Source: Variovorax sp. 54 | GTDB lineage: Bacteria > Pseudomonadota > Gammaproteobacteria > Burkholderiales > Burkholderiaceae_C | DNA: 64,000 nt | Assembly (NCBI RefSeq): GCF_002754375.1 | Contig: NZ_PEFF01000001.1 | Span: 4,295,501 to 4,359,500 of the forward strand | Reading direction: 5' to 3' | Part shown: positions 1 through 8,938 of the stretch, one piece after another | How the letters are laid out: each line of letters begins with the position of its first letter | How positions within the stretch are numbered: position 1 is the first letter of the stretch | Translations under genes and position numbers: made by a program | Notes under the pieces: model-generated | Database searches by the model: none | What the model saw: the letters and a program-made list of their open reading frames with translations, nothing else | Told to the model about the DNA's origin: nothing

Positions 1-1241
1 CCGAACACCAGCGTGGTGTAGGGCTTGCCGTCCGCCGCCTTCGACGGCTTGCCGTCGGCGTAGCCGTTGACCTTGCCCAGGATCGGGTTGCCGATCTTCG
101 GATAGCCGTTGAAGGCGATCGCGTGGTCGTGGTCGGCCGTGACCACCACCAGCGTGTTCTTCAGGCCCGGGTCCTTCTTGTTCATGTAGTCCAGCGCGGT
201 CTGGATGGCCGTGTCGAAGGCCAGCGTGTCTTCCAGCGCGCGCTTGGCGTTGGTGCCGTGCAGCGCGTGGTCAATGCGCCCGCCTTCCACCATGAGGAAG
301 AAGCCCTTGTCGTTCTTGCTGAGCACGCCCAACGCCTTCTCGGTCATTTCCGACAGGCTCGGCTGGTCGAGGCTCTGCTTCACGCGGTCGAGCTCGTAGG
401 CCATTTCGCTCGGCGTGAACAGGCCCAGCAGCTTGCCCGTGGCGCCCGCGTCGACGGCGCGCAGCTTGGTGCCGGTGTCGACGTAGGTGTAGCCCTTGGC
501 CTGCATCGCAGTCACCAGGTTCACGCCGTCGGTGCGCTTGCTGCCTGCCAGCACCGTGGTCGGCAGGTAGTTGCGCTGGCCGCCACCCAGCAGCACGTCC
601 ACGCCGTCGAGCAGCTTGGGGTTGTAGTTGGCGTGGCCCGGCACGCTCTGCTCGGCGATGGTGTTGTAGCCGTTGCGGTTGCAGATGTGCGCGTAGGTGG
701 TGGCCGGCGTGGCATGGCCGACGCGCGTGGTCGACACGGCGCCGACCGCGCGGCCCTTGGCCTTGGCGAGTTCGAGCAGCGTGTCGGCGGCCTGGCCGTT
801 GGTCGGCGGGCAGGTGGTGTTCTCGCCGTTGATGTACTGCTTGCCGGCGCTGTCGACGGCGACCGTGTCGCTGGACATCGAGATCACCTCGTTGCGCATC
901 TTCACGCCGGTCATGTAGGCGGCCATCGAGGGCGCGCTGTCGGTGGTCTGGCCGTCGAGCGAGAAGGTCTTCACACGCGCCGCATACGGCAGCGACTGCA
1001 TCGTGAGGTTCGCGCGCTCGGGGCTCACCAGCGAGCCGGGCTTGGCGGCCAGCTGCTTCTCGCCCTTGTAGATGCGCGCGGCGGTCACGGTGACGGGGCC
1101 CATGCCGTCGCCGAGGAAGAAGATCACGTTCTTGGCTTCGCCGGCGGCGTGGGCGCCGGTGGCGAGCGTGCCGGCGGCGGCGCAGACGAGCGCGGCGGCC
1201 AGGCGGGTGGTGCGGAGGGTGCGGTTCATGGTCGTGTGCAT
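1..1241 (-). CDS. phoA: Alkaline phosphatase, PhoA family (3' end outside window)
   Basis: Periplasmic phosphomonoesterase that releases phosphate from organic esters. The reading frame starts near 1241 (an in-frame ATG at 1229 is the alternative; neither has a clear ribosome site) with a cleavable signal peptide ending near GAHA, followed by KNVIFFLGDGMG, the first metal-binding strand. The nucleophile motif DSAPSMAAYMTG, the VEGGRIDHALH metal motif and VVTADHDH are all visible, so the catalytic core is complete; only the last part of the protein lies beyond the left edge. It begins 32 nt after the stop of a second, lipoprotein alkaline phosphatase and shares its motifs, so the two are a tandem duplication, probably one transcript from the promoter near 2811-2844. 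Confidence 0.93.
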   Translation of the reverse strand, partial: MHTTMNRTLRTTRLAAALVCAAAGTLATGAHAAGEAKNVIFFLGDGMGPVTVTAARIYKGEKQLAAKPGSLVSPERANLTMQSLPYAARVKTFSLDGQTTDSAPSMAAYMTGVKMRNEVISMSSDTVAVDSAGKQYINGENTTCPPTNGQAADTLLELAKAKGRAVGAVSTTRVGHATPATTYAHICNRNGYNTIAEQSVPGHANYNPKLLDGVDVLLGGGQRNYLPTTVLAGSKRTDGVNLVTAMQAKGYTYVDTGTKLRAVDAGATGKLLGLFTPSEMAYELDRVKQSLDQPSLSEMTEKALGVLSKNDKGFFLMVEGGRIDHALHGTNAKRALEDTLAFDTAIQTALDYMNKKDPGLKNTLVVVTADHDHAIAFNGYPKIGNPILGKVNGYADGKPSKAADGKPYTTLVF

Positions 1242-1273
1242 GGTTGTGTTCGTCGATGCGTGGTTGCCGCCCC

Positions 1274-2746
1274 TCACAGGCCGACCGCCTTCCGGATCAG
1301 GCCGAACACGTCGGTGTTGGTGATCACGCCCGAGAAGTTGTCGGCGCCCAGGCCTTGCGCGCCCAGGAACACGTCGGCGCCGCCGTGGGTTTCGGAATCG
1401 CTCGCGGGGTCCATCGGCACCACGGCTTCCTGGCGGTAGTCGGCCAGCTCCAGGTCGGCCTCGCTGATCGCGATGTCGCGCGCCGTGCGGTTCGGGCCGT
1501 TGCCGAAACCGATGATGGTGTAGGGCATGCCGTTCACGTCCTTGCTGGTCTTGCTGGTGTCGACGTAGTCCTTCACCAGGCCGAGCACGCCGGGCTTACC
1601 CGATTCGGTCTTGCCCGTGCGCGCGGCATAGCCGTTGAGCTGCAGCGTGTGGTCGTGGTCGGCCGTGACCACCACCAGCGTGTTCTTCAGGCCCGGGTCG
1701 ATGGTCTGCATCTTCTGCAGCGCCAGCTTGATGGCGTCGTCGAAGGCGCCGGTGTCCTGCAGCGCGCGGCGCGCGTTGGTGGCGTGCAGGGCGTGGTCGA
1801 TGCGTCCGCCTTCCACCATCAGGAAGAAGCCCTTCTTGCGCGCGGCCAGCGCGTCGATGGCCTTGCCGGTCATCTCGGCCAGGCTGGGTTCCTTGGTCGG
1901 GTTGCGGTCCAGGTCGTAGGCCATGTGGCTCTTGGTGAAGAGGCCGGCGATCTTGGTGGCGCCGTCGGCCGGCAGCTTGTCGAACTCGGCCCGGCTGGCG
2001 GCGAAGCTGTACTTCGCGGTCTTCAGCTCGGCGATCAGGTCGCGCTTGTCGTTGCGCTTGCCGCCGGCTTCCTTGGCCGTGAAGTAGTCGGTGCCGCCAC
2101 CGAAGAACACGTCGACGCCGTCGCCCAGCTTGCCGTTGTAGCCGGCGCCGCCCGGCACCAGCGCGGCGGCGATGGTGTTCTCGGCGTCACGGTGGCACAC
2201 GTGCGAATACGTGGCGGCGGGCGTGGCGTGCGTGATGCGCGTGGTCGTGACCACGCCGGTGGCGTAGCCCTTGGCCTTGCTCTGCTCCAGCAGCGTGTCG
2301 ACGGCCTGGCCGTTGCCCGAGGGGCAAGTGCTGTCGAAGTTGACGTGGTAGGCCTTGCCCGCGGCGTCGGTGGCCTTGGTTTCGGCGCTCATCGAGATGA
2401 CCTCGTTGTTCATCTTCACACCGGTCATGTAGGCCGACATCGAGGGCGCGCTGTCGGTCACCTGTGCGTCGTTCGAGTAGGTGTGGACGAAGGCGGTCTC
2501 GGGCAGCGTGTCGATCGTCAGGTCGCCGTCCTCGCCGACCTTGTAGATGCGCGCGGCGGTCAGCGTGGTGATGCCCATGCCGTCGCCCAGGAAGAACAGG
2601 ATGTTCTTCTGTGCCTGCGCGGCCGGCGGCGGCGTGGTGGGCGGCGGAAGAAACGGCAGCGACGGGCTGTTGTTGTTGCTGCCGCCGCAGGCGGACAGCA
2701 TCAGTGAAGCGCCCAGCAGCGCCGGGGCGATCAAACGGTGGTTCAT
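1274..2746 (-). CDS. phoA: Alkaline phosphatase, PhoA family, lipoprotein form
   Basis: A 490-residue PhoA-family enzyme. The ATG at 2746 is preferred over the longer frame because AGGGAG lies 8 nt upstream and the product then begins with a type II signal peptide: hydrophobic LLGASLMLSAC with lipobox LSAC at about residues 16-19. A Gly/Asn/Pro-rich tether (about residues 20-45) precedes the catalytic domain, which starts with KNILFFLGDGMG. Nucleophile motif DSAPSMSAYMTG, then VEGGRIDHALH and VVTADHDHT, matches the alkaline phosphatase fold. The protein is thus probably anchored to a membrane and faces the periplasm or cell surface, whereas its downstream paralogue is soluble. A Pho box lies 81 nt upstream of the start. 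Confidence 0.95.
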   Translation of the reverse strand: MNHRLIAPALLGASLMLSACGGSNNNSPSLPFLPPPTTPPPAAQAQKNILFFLGDGMGITTLTAARIYKVGEDGDLTIDTLPETAFVHTYSNDAQVTDSAPSMSAYMTGVKMNNEVISMSAETKATDAAGKAYHVNFDSTCPSGNGQAVDTLLEQSKAKGYATGVVTTTRITHATPAATYSHVCHRDAENTIAAALVPGGAGYNGKLGDGVDVFFGGGTDYFTAKEAGGKRNDKRDLIAELKTAKYSFAASRAEFDKLPADGATKIAGLFTKSHMAYDLDRNPTKEPSLAEMTGKAIDALAARKKGFFLMVEGGRIDHALHATNARRALQDTGAFDDAIKLALQKMQTIDPGLKNTLVVVTADHDHTLQLNGYAARTGKTESGKPGVLGLVKDYVDTSKTSKDVNGMPYTIIGFGNGPNRTARDIAISEADLELADYRQEAVVPMDPASDSETHGGADVFLGAQGLGADNFSGVITNTDVFGLIRKAVGL

Positions 2747-2810
2747 GCAGCTAACTCCCTCGGAGGTCGTGACGTTCGGCGCGCGTGCTGCGTACCGACT
2801 CAGGGAGCGC

Positions 2811-2844
2811 AATCTAAAGACGTCAGGTGACTCGGGCGTGACGA
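2811..2844 (-). promoter_or_regulatory. PhoB-type promoter of the alkaline phosphatase pair
   Basis: On the minus strand TCGTCAC-gccc-GAGTCAC (2844-2827) has the 7-4-7 direct-repeat geometry of a Pho box, both units carrying GTCAC in phase at 11 bp. Exactly 10 nt further lies TAGATT (2816-2811), a good -10 element, matching the usual layout in which a Pho box replaces the -35. The site lies directly upstream of a phosphatase gene. Binding itself is inferred. Confidence 0.75.
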
Positions 2845-2864
2845 TGCACGCCGGCCGCGAAAGT

Positions 2865-3311
2865 TCAGTCTTTGTTTGTGGGCGACTGTCTTTGGCGTGT
2901 CATGTGCCAGCGCCACGCCAGTGCACCCGCACCGGTTGCCACGCCACTGACCAGCGTGCCCCAGGCCATGTCGATGAACGACAGCGCCAGCGGCCAGCCG
3001 CGGACCACGGCCAGGTTCGTCAGGTCGTAGGTGCCGTAGCAGAAGAGGCCGAACAGGCCGCCCAGCAGCGCCGCGCGCACCACGCCTTGCGCCCGCAGGC
3101 CCGGCACGATGGCGAAGACCAGCAGGCCGATCGGGTAGAGCAGGTAGAACGCCGTGGCCACGCCCAGCCGCGGGTCGGGCGACATCAGCGTGCCCATCTC
3201 GCGCTGGTAGAGGCCGTCGGCGACGAAGCCGAGCCAGAGCGTGTCGAGCGCCAGCAGCACCACCAGGGTGGCGGCCCATGCGAGAAGGTGTCTGGCGGTC
3301 ATGCGGGGCAT
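2865..3311 (-). CDS. DUF2177 family small integral membrane protein
   Basis: A 148-residue protein with four predicted membrane segments. It resembles the DUF2177 family in length and in LDTLWLGFVADGLYQREMG near the N terminus, FYLLYPIGLLVF, and a Tyr/Asp/Leu/Thr motif (CYGTYDLTNLAVV) in the third segment. Function in this family is unknown. The start at 3311 (a second Met is three codons in) leaves 71 bp to the divergent queC. It is on the same strand as the alkaline phosphatase pair but separated from it by their Pho-type promoter, so it is probably a separate unit. Confidence 0.8.
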   Translation of the reverse strand: MPRMTARHLLAWAATLVVLLALDTLWLGFVADGLYQREMGTLMSPDPRLGVATAFYLLYPIGLLVFAIVPGLRAQGVVRAALLGGLFGLFCYGTYDLTNLAVVRGWPLALSFIDMAWGTLVSGVATGAGALAWRWHMTRQRQSPTNKD

Positions 3312-3382
3312 CGTAGCGGCGCCAGGCCGAACGGCTGCGAAAATCGCGTGTTTGGACTACAACGGCCCCGCCGTTGACGGAC

Positions 3383-4087
3383 ATGCCCCTGCACACCACC
3401 GCCCTCGTTCTGTTTTCCGGCGGCCAGGACTCGGCCACCTGCCTGGCCGAAGCCCTGTCCAAGTACCAGCGTGTCGAAACCCTGGGCTTCGACTACGGCC
3501 AGCGTCACCGCGTCGAGCTCGACGTGCGCGGCACCGTGCTCGCCCAGATGCGCGAGCGTTTTCCCGAATGGGCGCCGCGCCTGGGCGAAGACCACGTGCT
3601 CACGCTGGCCGCGCTGGCCCAGCTCGGCGGCTCGTCGCTCACCGAAGAAGTCGCCTTCGCCATGCAGGCCGACGGCCTGCCCAACACCTTCGTGCCCGGG
3701 CGCAACCTGCTGTTCCTCACGCTCGCGGGCGCGCTGGCCTACCGGCGCGGGCTGCAGGTGATCGTCACCGGTGTCTGCGAGACCGACTTCTCGGGCTACC
3801 CCGACTGTCGCGACGACACCATGAAGGCGATGCAGCTCGCACTGTCGCTGGGCCTGGAGCGCCGCCTCGTCATCGAGACGCCGCTCATGTGGATCGACAA
3901 GGCCGAGACCTGGGCGCTGGCCCACCGCCTGGGCGGCCAGCCGCTGGTCGACCTGATCGTCGAAGAAACCCACACCTGCTACCTCGGCGATCGCGAGCAT
4001 CGCCAGGCCTGGGGCTACGGCTGCGGCGAATGCCCGGCCTGCGACCTGCGCAAGAAGGGCTGGGAGCGCTACGTCGCTGCGGGCTGA
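3383..4087 (+). CDS. queC: 7-cyano-7-deazaguanine synthase QueC
   Basis: ATP-dependent conversion of 7-carboxy-7-deazaguanine to preQ0 in queuosine biosynthesis. The PP-loop signature FSGGQDS lies at residues 11-17, and the C-terminal zinc cluster [22 protein letters not shown] segment provides the four conserved cysteines (visible as [13 protein letters not shown]). The ATG at 3383 is chosen; a TTG three codons upstream is possible. At 234 residues it is the usual family length. Its last 19 bp overlap the 3' end of the convergent ABC transporter gene. No other queuosine gene is nearby. Confidence 0.96.
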   Translation: MPLHTTALVLFSGGQDSATCLAEALSKYQRVETLGFDYGQRHRVELDVRGTVLAQMRERFPEWAPRLGEDHVLTLAALAQLGGSSLTEEVAFAMQADGLPNTFVPGRNLLFLTLAGALAYRRGLQVIVTGVCETDFSGYPDCRDDTMKAMQLALSLGLERRLVIETPLMWIDKAETWALAHRLGGQPLVDLIVEETHTCYLGDREHRQAWGYGCGECPACDLRKKGWERYVAAG

Positions 4088-5889
4088 GCCGTAGCCGCAG
4101 TGGTATCGAGCCGGTAGCGCGCGCCGCCGCCTGCGCTTTCTTCCTGCGGCACCAGCATCCATCGCTGGCCATGGAAATCGCCCACGGCCGGTCGGTGCGC
4201 GATCGACACCATCGCCCCGCCGCCTGCCCGCACCGTGTCGGCAAGCCGCTGGTAGAGCACGGCTTCGGCCGGCGCATCGAGTGCGCTGGTCACTTCGTCG
4301 GCGAAGAGCCAGGCCGGTTTTTTCAGCAACACCCGCGCGATGGCCAGCCGCTGCTGTTCGCCGCCCGAGAGCTTCTGGCTCCAGGCATCGCTGTCGTCGA
4401 GCCGGTTCACGAGGTCGGGCAGAAGCGCATCGACCAGCGCCTGGCGCAGTTGTTCATCGCTGAAGCCGGCGGCCGGGTGCGGGTAGGTCAGCGCCTCGCG
4501 CAGCTTGCCGTCGGGCAGGTAGGGGCGCTGCGGCATGAAGACCGCATCGGCCGGCGCCTGCACCTTGCCACTCGCAAACGGCCAGATGCCCGCGAAGGTG
4601 CGGAACAGCGTCGACTTGCCGCTGCCCGACGGGCCTTGCAGCAGCACGCTGTCGCCGGGGCGCACCGCCAGTGCGGCGCCGGCCAGCAGCTGCGTGCCAT
4701 TGGGCAGCGCGACCGTGAGGCCAGTGGTGCTCAGTGCCGGCGCGTCGTTCTCGCGCTGCAGGGCGTCTTCGCTCGTGCGCGCGGCATGGGCGCGCATCGC
4801 GTCGTCGAAGCTGATCAGGCGGTCGGTGGTGGCGCGCCAGACGGCCACGCGGTCGTAGTTGGCGACGAACCAGCTCAGCGATTCCTGCACCTTGTCGAAG
4901 GCCGATGAAATCTGGATCAGTCCGCCCAGCTGGATGGCACCGCTGAAGAAGCGCGGCGCCGACACGATGAACGGAAAGATCACCGAGGCCTGCCCGAAGA
5001 ACGAGGTGAAGGTCACCAGGTTCTTCTGCTGCTTGATCAGCTGCAGGTAGTTGCGCAGCACCGCGCCGAAGCGCGTGTCGAGCTGGCCGCGCTCCACGGT
5101 CTCGCCGCGGTCGAGTGCGATGGCTTCGCTGTACTCGCGCACGCGCACCAGATGGTGGCGAAAGTCGGCCTCGAAACGCTGCTGGCGGAAGTTCAGGCCG
5201 ATCAGCGGCCGGCCGATGAAGTGCGTGATGACCGTGCCGACCACGCAGTAGACCAGCGCCAGCCACACCATCGAGCCGGCGATCTGGTAGGTGCTCCCAC
5301 CCAGCGACAGGTCGAAGGTGCCCGACAGGCCCCACAGGATGCCGATGAAGCTCAGCAGCGTGACCACCGCGTTCAGGATTTCCATCGACAGCGTCATCGT
5401 GGCATTGGTGAACATCTGCATGTCCTCCTGGATGCGCTGGTCGGGGTTGTCGGGCGTGGTGCCGTCGGCGTGCGCGTAGCGGGCCAACTCCAGGTGATAG
5501 AAGGTCCGGTCGGCCATCCAGCGGCCGAGGTAGTTCCGGGTCATCCAGGAGCGCCAGCGCAGCTGCAGCAGCTGCGTCAGGTAGAACTTCGCCACCTGGA
5601 TCGCGATGTTGAAGAAGGCCAGCCAGGCGAACACGCGGATCTCGCGCCAGAAAACCACCGCGTCCTTGTTCTGCAGCCCGTCATAGAAGCGCCCGTACCA
5701 CTGGTTGAAGAGCACCAGCGCATACACGTACGCCAGGTTCAACGCCACGATGCCCGCGAACATGAGGCGCGCCCGCCATTTCTCTTCGTCCGAGCTGAAA
5801 TAGGGCGCCGCGAGCCGGAGCACGCGGCGCACGACCTGGACGAACGTGTGGGCACGCGCCGCGACGGTGGGGGATGGAGCAGATGACAT
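4069..5889 (-). CDS. SbmA/BacA-like ABC transporter, fused permease and ATPase
   Basis: A 606-residue half-transporter. The N-terminal two thirds (about residues 30-340) form the ABC_membrane_2 type permease of the SbmA/BacA/YddA group, with [11 protein letters not shown] near the first membrane segments and [15 protein letters not shown], a strong signature of this group. The C-terminal ATPase has Walker [10 protein letters not shown], signature [13 protein letters not shown] and Walker [14 protein letters not shown]. Family members with both domains resemble vitamin B12/peptide transporters; the substrate here is unknown. The start at 5889 is the first ATG after the intergenic region and is followed by a hydrophilic leader. 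It is monocistronic as far as the sequence shows. Confidence 0.9.
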   Translation of the reverse strand: MSSAPSPTVAARAHTFVQVVRRVLRLAAPYFSSDEEKWRARLMFAGIVALNLAYVYALVLFNQWYGRFYDGLQNKDAVVFWREIRVFAWLAFFNIAIQVAKFYLTQLLQLRWRSWMTRNYLGRWMADRTFYHLELARYAHADGTTPDNPDQRIQEDMQMFTNATMTLSMEILNAVVTLLSFIGILWGLSGTFDLSLGGSTYQIAGSMVWLALVYCVVGTVITHFIGRPLIGLNFRQQRFEADFRHHLVRVREYSEAIALDRGETVERGQLDTRFGAVLRNYLQLIKQQKNLVTFTSFFGQASVIFPFIVSAPRFFSGAIQLGGLIQISSAFDKVQESLSWFVANYDRVAVWRATTDRLISFDDAMRAHAARTSEDALQRENDAPALSTTGLTVALPNGTQLLAGAALAVRPGDSVLLQGPSGSGKSTLFRTFAGIWPFASGKVQAPADAVFMPQRPYLPDGKLREALTYPHPAAGFSDEQLRQALVDALLPDLVNRLDDSDAWSQKLSGGEQQRLAIARVLLKKPAWLFADEVTSALDAPAEAVLYQRLADTVRAGGGAMVSIAHRPAVGDFHGQRWMLVPQEESAGGGARYRLDTTAATAQPAAT

Positions 5890-5995
5890 GCGGATTTCCT
5901 CGCAGGCGCTGATGCGCCGGACCTCGTGAGGGGCCCATCGTAGACAACTGCGTCTTAAGCGGGGCTGAAGGCGGCTCCCGCCACCCCGTCAACCC

Positions 5996-6556
5996 TCAGC
6001 GCAGCATCACGCGCGCCGCCGTCGCCAGGAAATGCGCCAGCGGGGGCGTTCGCAGCCCCTCGGCCTTGGCCTCTTCGTCCCACAGCCGCAGCCGCACCGC
6101 GTCGCCCGACCACGGCAGGCCGGCAAAGCGCTGCGCCGCCTCGTCGTCCATCACGCCGCCCTGCAGCGCCAGGCTGCGCACCGAATCGGGCGAGAGCTTC
6201 GAGGCGTAGCCCGGGCGCGTCGCGCACAGGTAGCGCTTGGCGTCCACGTGCAGGCGGATCGGTTCGCGCACCGCCACGTCGAAGGCGCCGCGCAGCAGCG
6301 GCAGCGCGATGTACTGGTGGCGGTCGTCAATGCCCAGTTCGGTGGGCGCGTGCGACAGCGTCTGGTGCTCGGCGATCAGCAGGTGCCCCAGGTCGTGCAG
6401 CAATGCAGCCGTCACGAGCGTGTCGCCGGCGCTGGCCTGTTCGGCCAGCCAGGCGCATTGCAACGCGTGTTCGAGCTGCGACACCGGTTCGCCCGCGTAC
6501 GCCAGCCCACCGCGTTCGGCGAACAGGCGGGCGATCTCGGCGAGGTCGAGTGTCAT
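5996..6556 (-). CDS. PhnZ-like HD-domain phosphonate oxygenase
   Basis: A 186-residue HD-domain protein. Residues Tyr20 and Glu23 in LAYAGEPVSQLEHALQCAW, His30, and the His54-Asp55 pair in ALLHDLGH follow the pattern of PhnZ, the mixed-valent di-iron oxygenase that cleaves 2-amino-1-hydroxyethylphosphonate to glycine and phosphate. AKRYL and the later MDDEAAQRF segments also fit. It belongs to the HDIG proteins associated with phosphonate degradation operons. It diverges from the AEP uptake operon across a 206-bp regulatory region. No PhnY hydroxylase is present in the window, so either that step is encoded elsewhere or the substrate differs. The family call is strong; exact substrate is inferred. 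Confidence 0.82.
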   Translation of the reverse strand: MTLDLAEIARLFAERGGLAYAGEPVSQLEHALQCAWLAEQASAGDTLVTAALLHDLGHLLIAEHQTLSHAPTELGIDDRHQYIALPLLRGAFDVAVREPIRLHVDAKRYLCATRPGYASKLSPDSVRSLALQGGVMDDEAAQRFAGLPWSGDAVRLRLWDEEAKAEGLRTPPLAHFLATAARVMLR

Positions 6557-6581
6557 GGGATTGCAAAAGAACGGGTGCGAC

Positions 6582-6595
6582 AGCCTGTACAGGCT
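6582..6595. promoter_or_regulatory. 14-bp perfect palindrome upstream of the HD gene
   Basis: AGCCTGTACAGGCT is a perfect 14-bp dyad located 26 nt from the start of the PhnZ-like gene, between that start and the Pho box at 6607-6624. Its position fits an operator, but the binding protein cannot be named. Confidence 0.4.
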
Positions 6596-6606
6596 CGCGC
6601 CGCTCG

Positions 6607-6624
6607 ATGACAGCCGTGTGACGA
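6607..6624 (-). promoter_or_regulatory. Pho box facing the PhnZ-like HD gene
   Basis: On the minus strand TCGTCAC-acgg-CTGTCAT has the exact 7-4-7 spacing of a Pho box, and the second unit equals the classical CTGTCAT consensus. It lies 51 nt upstream of the HD gene start. No convincing -10 element is visible 10 nt downstream, which lowers confidence that it acts as an activator site for that gene alone. Confidence 0.6.
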
Positions 6625-6655
6625 AAGTGCAAACGCCGCAGCGCGGGTACTGCCA

Positions 6656-6675
6656 TGTGACAAACCTTTGTCACA
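6656..6675. promoter_or_regulatory. Perfect palindrome between the divergent phosphonate genes
   Basis: TGTGACAAA-CC-TTTGTCACA is a perfect inverted repeat with 9-bp arms, roughly in the middle of the 206-bp region between the HD gene and the AEP importer. A related half (TGTGACGAAA) lies 39 bp upstream at 6617. This is the layout of an operator for a dimeric regulator controlling both directions; no regulator gene sits in the locus. Confidence 0.5.
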
Positions 6676-6699
6676 AACCGCTGCGAGCATCGCTGCGTT

Positions 6700-6725
6700 C
6701 ACGGCCTCGGCCGTGTTTTCTTTTT
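6700..6725 (+). terminator. Terminator-like hairpin in the AEP operon leader
   Basis: CACGGC-CTCG-GCCGTG forms a 6-bp GC-rich stem with a tetraloop, followed directly by TTTTCTTTTT, 37 nt before the first start codon of the operon. It has the form of a weak intrinsic terminator in the 5' leader, so attenuation is possible. Confidence 0.45.
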
Positions 6726-6762
6726 GCGTACACCGCCTGTTCTTACCTCGAGGGAATCTCCC

Positions 6763-7797
6763 ATGCTGCATCGTCGTCTGATGTGGGCCGCCGTGCCCGC
6801 CGCCTTGTTCTCGCTGGCTTTCGCCGCCTCGGCCCAGGGCCGCACCGAGTTGCTGGTCTACACCGCGCTCGAAGCCGACCAGGTGCAGGCCTACAAGGCC
6901 GCCTTCGAAAAGGAGAACCCCAACATCGAACTGAAGTTCGTGCGCGACTCCACCGGCATCGTCACCGCCAAGCTGCTGGCCGAAAAGGCCAACCCGCAAG
7001 CCGATGTGGTGTGGGGCCTGGCCGCCACCTCGCTCATGCTGCTCGACAAGGAAGGCATGCTCCAGCCCTACGCGCCCAAGGGCCTGGACGCCATCAAGCC
7101 CACCATGCGCGACACCGCCAACCCGCCCAAGTGGGTCGGCATGGACGTGTGGTCGTCGGCCATCTGCTTCAACACCGTGGAAGCCACGAAGAAGAGCCTG
7201 CCCAAGCCCACCAGCTGGGCCGACCTGACCAACCCGGTCTACAAGGGCCAGATCACCATGCCCAACCCCGCTGCCTCGGGCACCGGCTACCTCATGGTGT
7301 CGGGCTGGATCCAGATGATGGGCGAAGACAAGGCCTGGAAGTACATGGACGCGCTGCACCAGAACATCGGCGTGTACAGCCTGTCGGGCAGCAAGCCCTG
7401 CCGCCAGGCCGGCGCCGGCGAGTTCGCGCTCGGCATGTCGTTCGAATACCGCGCCAACAAGACCAAGCGCGACGGCGCGCCCATCGACATCGTGCTGCCC
7501 AAGGAAGGCCTGGGCTGGGACATGGAAGCCACCGGCATCATGAAGACCAGCAAGAAGCAGGACGCCGCCAAGGCCCTGGCCGACTGGGCCGTGACGAAGC
7601 AGGCCAACGAGCTGTACGCGAAGAACTTCGCCGTGCTCGCGCTGCCGGGCATCCAGGAAAAGCTCGAGTTCGTGCCGGGCGACGTCGAGAAGCTGCTGGC
7701 CAAGAACGACTTCAACTGGGCTGCATCGAACCGCGACCGCATCCTGACGGAATGGTCGAAGCGCTACGACGCCAAGGCCGAAAAAAAGCCGATGTGA
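6763..7797 (+). CDS. phnS: 2-aminoethylphosphonate ABC transporter, substrate-binding protein
   Basis: Periplasmic binding protein of about 344 residues. The ATG at 6763 follows CGAGGGAATCTCCC and gives a signal peptide cleaved after AASAQG. The mature protein begins TELLVYTALEADQVQAYK, typical of iron/thiamine/AEP type binding proteins, and retains the VVWGLAATSLMLLDKEG and AASGTGYLMVSGW segments of the family that travels with phosphonatase operons. It heads the operon phnS-phnT-permease-FAD enzyme-phnX, so delivery of AEP (or a close analogue) to the importer is the expected role. The substrate is inferred from context. Confidence 0.88.
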   Translation: MLHRRLMWAAVPAALFSLAFAASAQGRTELLVYTALEADQVQAYKAAFEKENPNIELKFVRDSTGIVTAKLLAEKANPQADVVWGLAATSLMLLDKEGMLQPYAPKGLDAIKPTMRDTANPPKWVGMDVWSSAICFNTVEATKKSLPKPTSWADLTNPVYKGQITMPNPAASGTGYLMVSGWIQMMGEDKAWKYMDALHQNIGVYSLSGSKPCRQAGAGEFALGMSFEYRANKTKRDGAPIDIVLPKEGLGWDMEATGIMKTSKKQDAAKALADWAVTKQANELYAKNFAVLALPGIQEKLEFVPGDVEKLLAKNDFNWAASNRDRILTEWSKRYDAKAEKKPM

Positions 7798-7819
7798 TCG
7801 GGATTCCGGGTAGCCGCAC

Positions 7820-8893
7820 ATGACCAGCTTTCTCTCCCTTCGCGGCATCGGCAAGTCCTTTGGCGCCACGCGCGTGCTCGACGGCATCGACCTGGACATC
7901 GAGCCTGGCGAGTTCGTCTGCCTGCTCGGTCCCTCGGGCTGCGGCAAGACCACGCTGCTGCGCATCGTGTGCGGCATCGAGCGCGCCGACAGCGGGCAGA
8001 TTCTGCTCGGCGGCCAGGACATCGCGGGCCTGCCGCCCGCGGCGCGCGGCTTCGGCGTGGTGTTCCAGTCGTATGCGCTGTTCCCCAACCTCACGGCGGC
8101 ACAGAACATCGCCTACGGCCTGCACCCCACGGGCGCCTTGGCGCGCGAAATGGCCAAGCGCTCGCGCGAAATGCTCGACCTCGTCGGACTCGCCGCGCAT
8201 GCCGACAAGTACCCCGTGCAGCTCTCGGGCGGCCAGCAGCAGCGCATCGCCCTGGCACGTGCCCTGGCGCCCAACCCGCGCCTGCTCCTGCTCGACGAGC
8301 CGCTCTCCGCGCTCGACGCGCAGGTGCGTGCCACGCTGCGCAGCGAAATCCGCGCGCTGCAAAGGCGCCTGGGCATCGTCACCATCATGGTCACGCACGA
8401 CCAGGAAGAAGCCCTCTCGATGGCCGACCGCGTGGTGCTGATGCACAACGGCCGCATCGAGCAGGCCGGCACGCCCGACGAGCTGTACCGCCAGCCGCGC
8501 ACCCGCTTCGCGGCGGGCTTCGTGGGCCGCATGAACATGCTGCCCGCCACCGTGCTGGCCGGCGGCAAGGTGCGCGTGCGCGACAGCGAACTCTTCTGCG
8601 CACCGGGCAACCTGAGCGTCGGTTCGCAAGCCACCGTGGGCATCCGCCCCGAGCATGTGGTGGTGAAGCGCTTCGGTTCCGAACTCGGCACCAACAGTTT
8701 TGCCGCACGCCTGCTCGACACCGAGTTCTTCGGCAACCGCACCTCGGCGCGCCTGGCCTGCGAGCCGCTGGGCATCGAGATCGAGGCCGAGCTGCCCGCC
8801 GATGCGCGCAGCGGCGGCGAAGAGCCGCTGGTGCCCAGCAGCATGGTGCACATCCAGTTGCCTTTGAACGCGCTGTCGGTTCTGGCGCAATGA
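7820..8893 (+). CDS. phnT: 2-aminoethylphosphonate ABC transporter, ATP-binding protein
   Basis: A 357-residue ABC ATPase. Walker A GPSGCGKTT (about residues 39-47), Q-loop VFQSYALFPN, signature LSGGQQQRIALARAL and Walker B LLLLDEPLSALD are intact, followed by a C-terminal TOBE-type regulatory domain (IRPEHVVV). It starts 22 nt after the binding-protein gene. The gene after it is separated by 327 bp, unusual inside an operon, because a repeat element has been inserted there. Confidence 0.92.
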   Translation: MTSFLSLRGIGKSFGATRVLDGIDLDIEPGEFVCLLGPSGCGKTTLLRIVCGIERADSGQILLGGQDIAGLPPAARGFGVVFQSYALFPNLTAAQNIAYGLHPTGALAREMAKRSREMLDLVGLAAHADKYPVQLSGGQQQRIALARALAPNPRLLLLDEPLSALDAQVRATLRSEIRALQRRLGIVTIMVTHDQEEALSMADRVVLMHNGRIEQAGTPDELYRQPRTRFAAGFVGRMNMLPATVLAGGKVRVRDSELFCAPGNLSVGSQATVGIRPEHVVVKRFGSELGTNSFAARLLDTEFFGNRTSARLACEPLGIEIEAELPADARSGGEEPLVPSSMVHIQLPLNALSVLAQ

Positions 8894-8938
8894 AATGACA
8901 TCGGGCTTGTCGGCGCCTTGTCGTTGGGAGCGCAGTCC

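Noticed and set aside
4069..4087. 19-bp overlap of queC and the ABC transporter gene.
   Set aside because: A simple tail-to-tail overlap of two complete genes, common in compact genomes.
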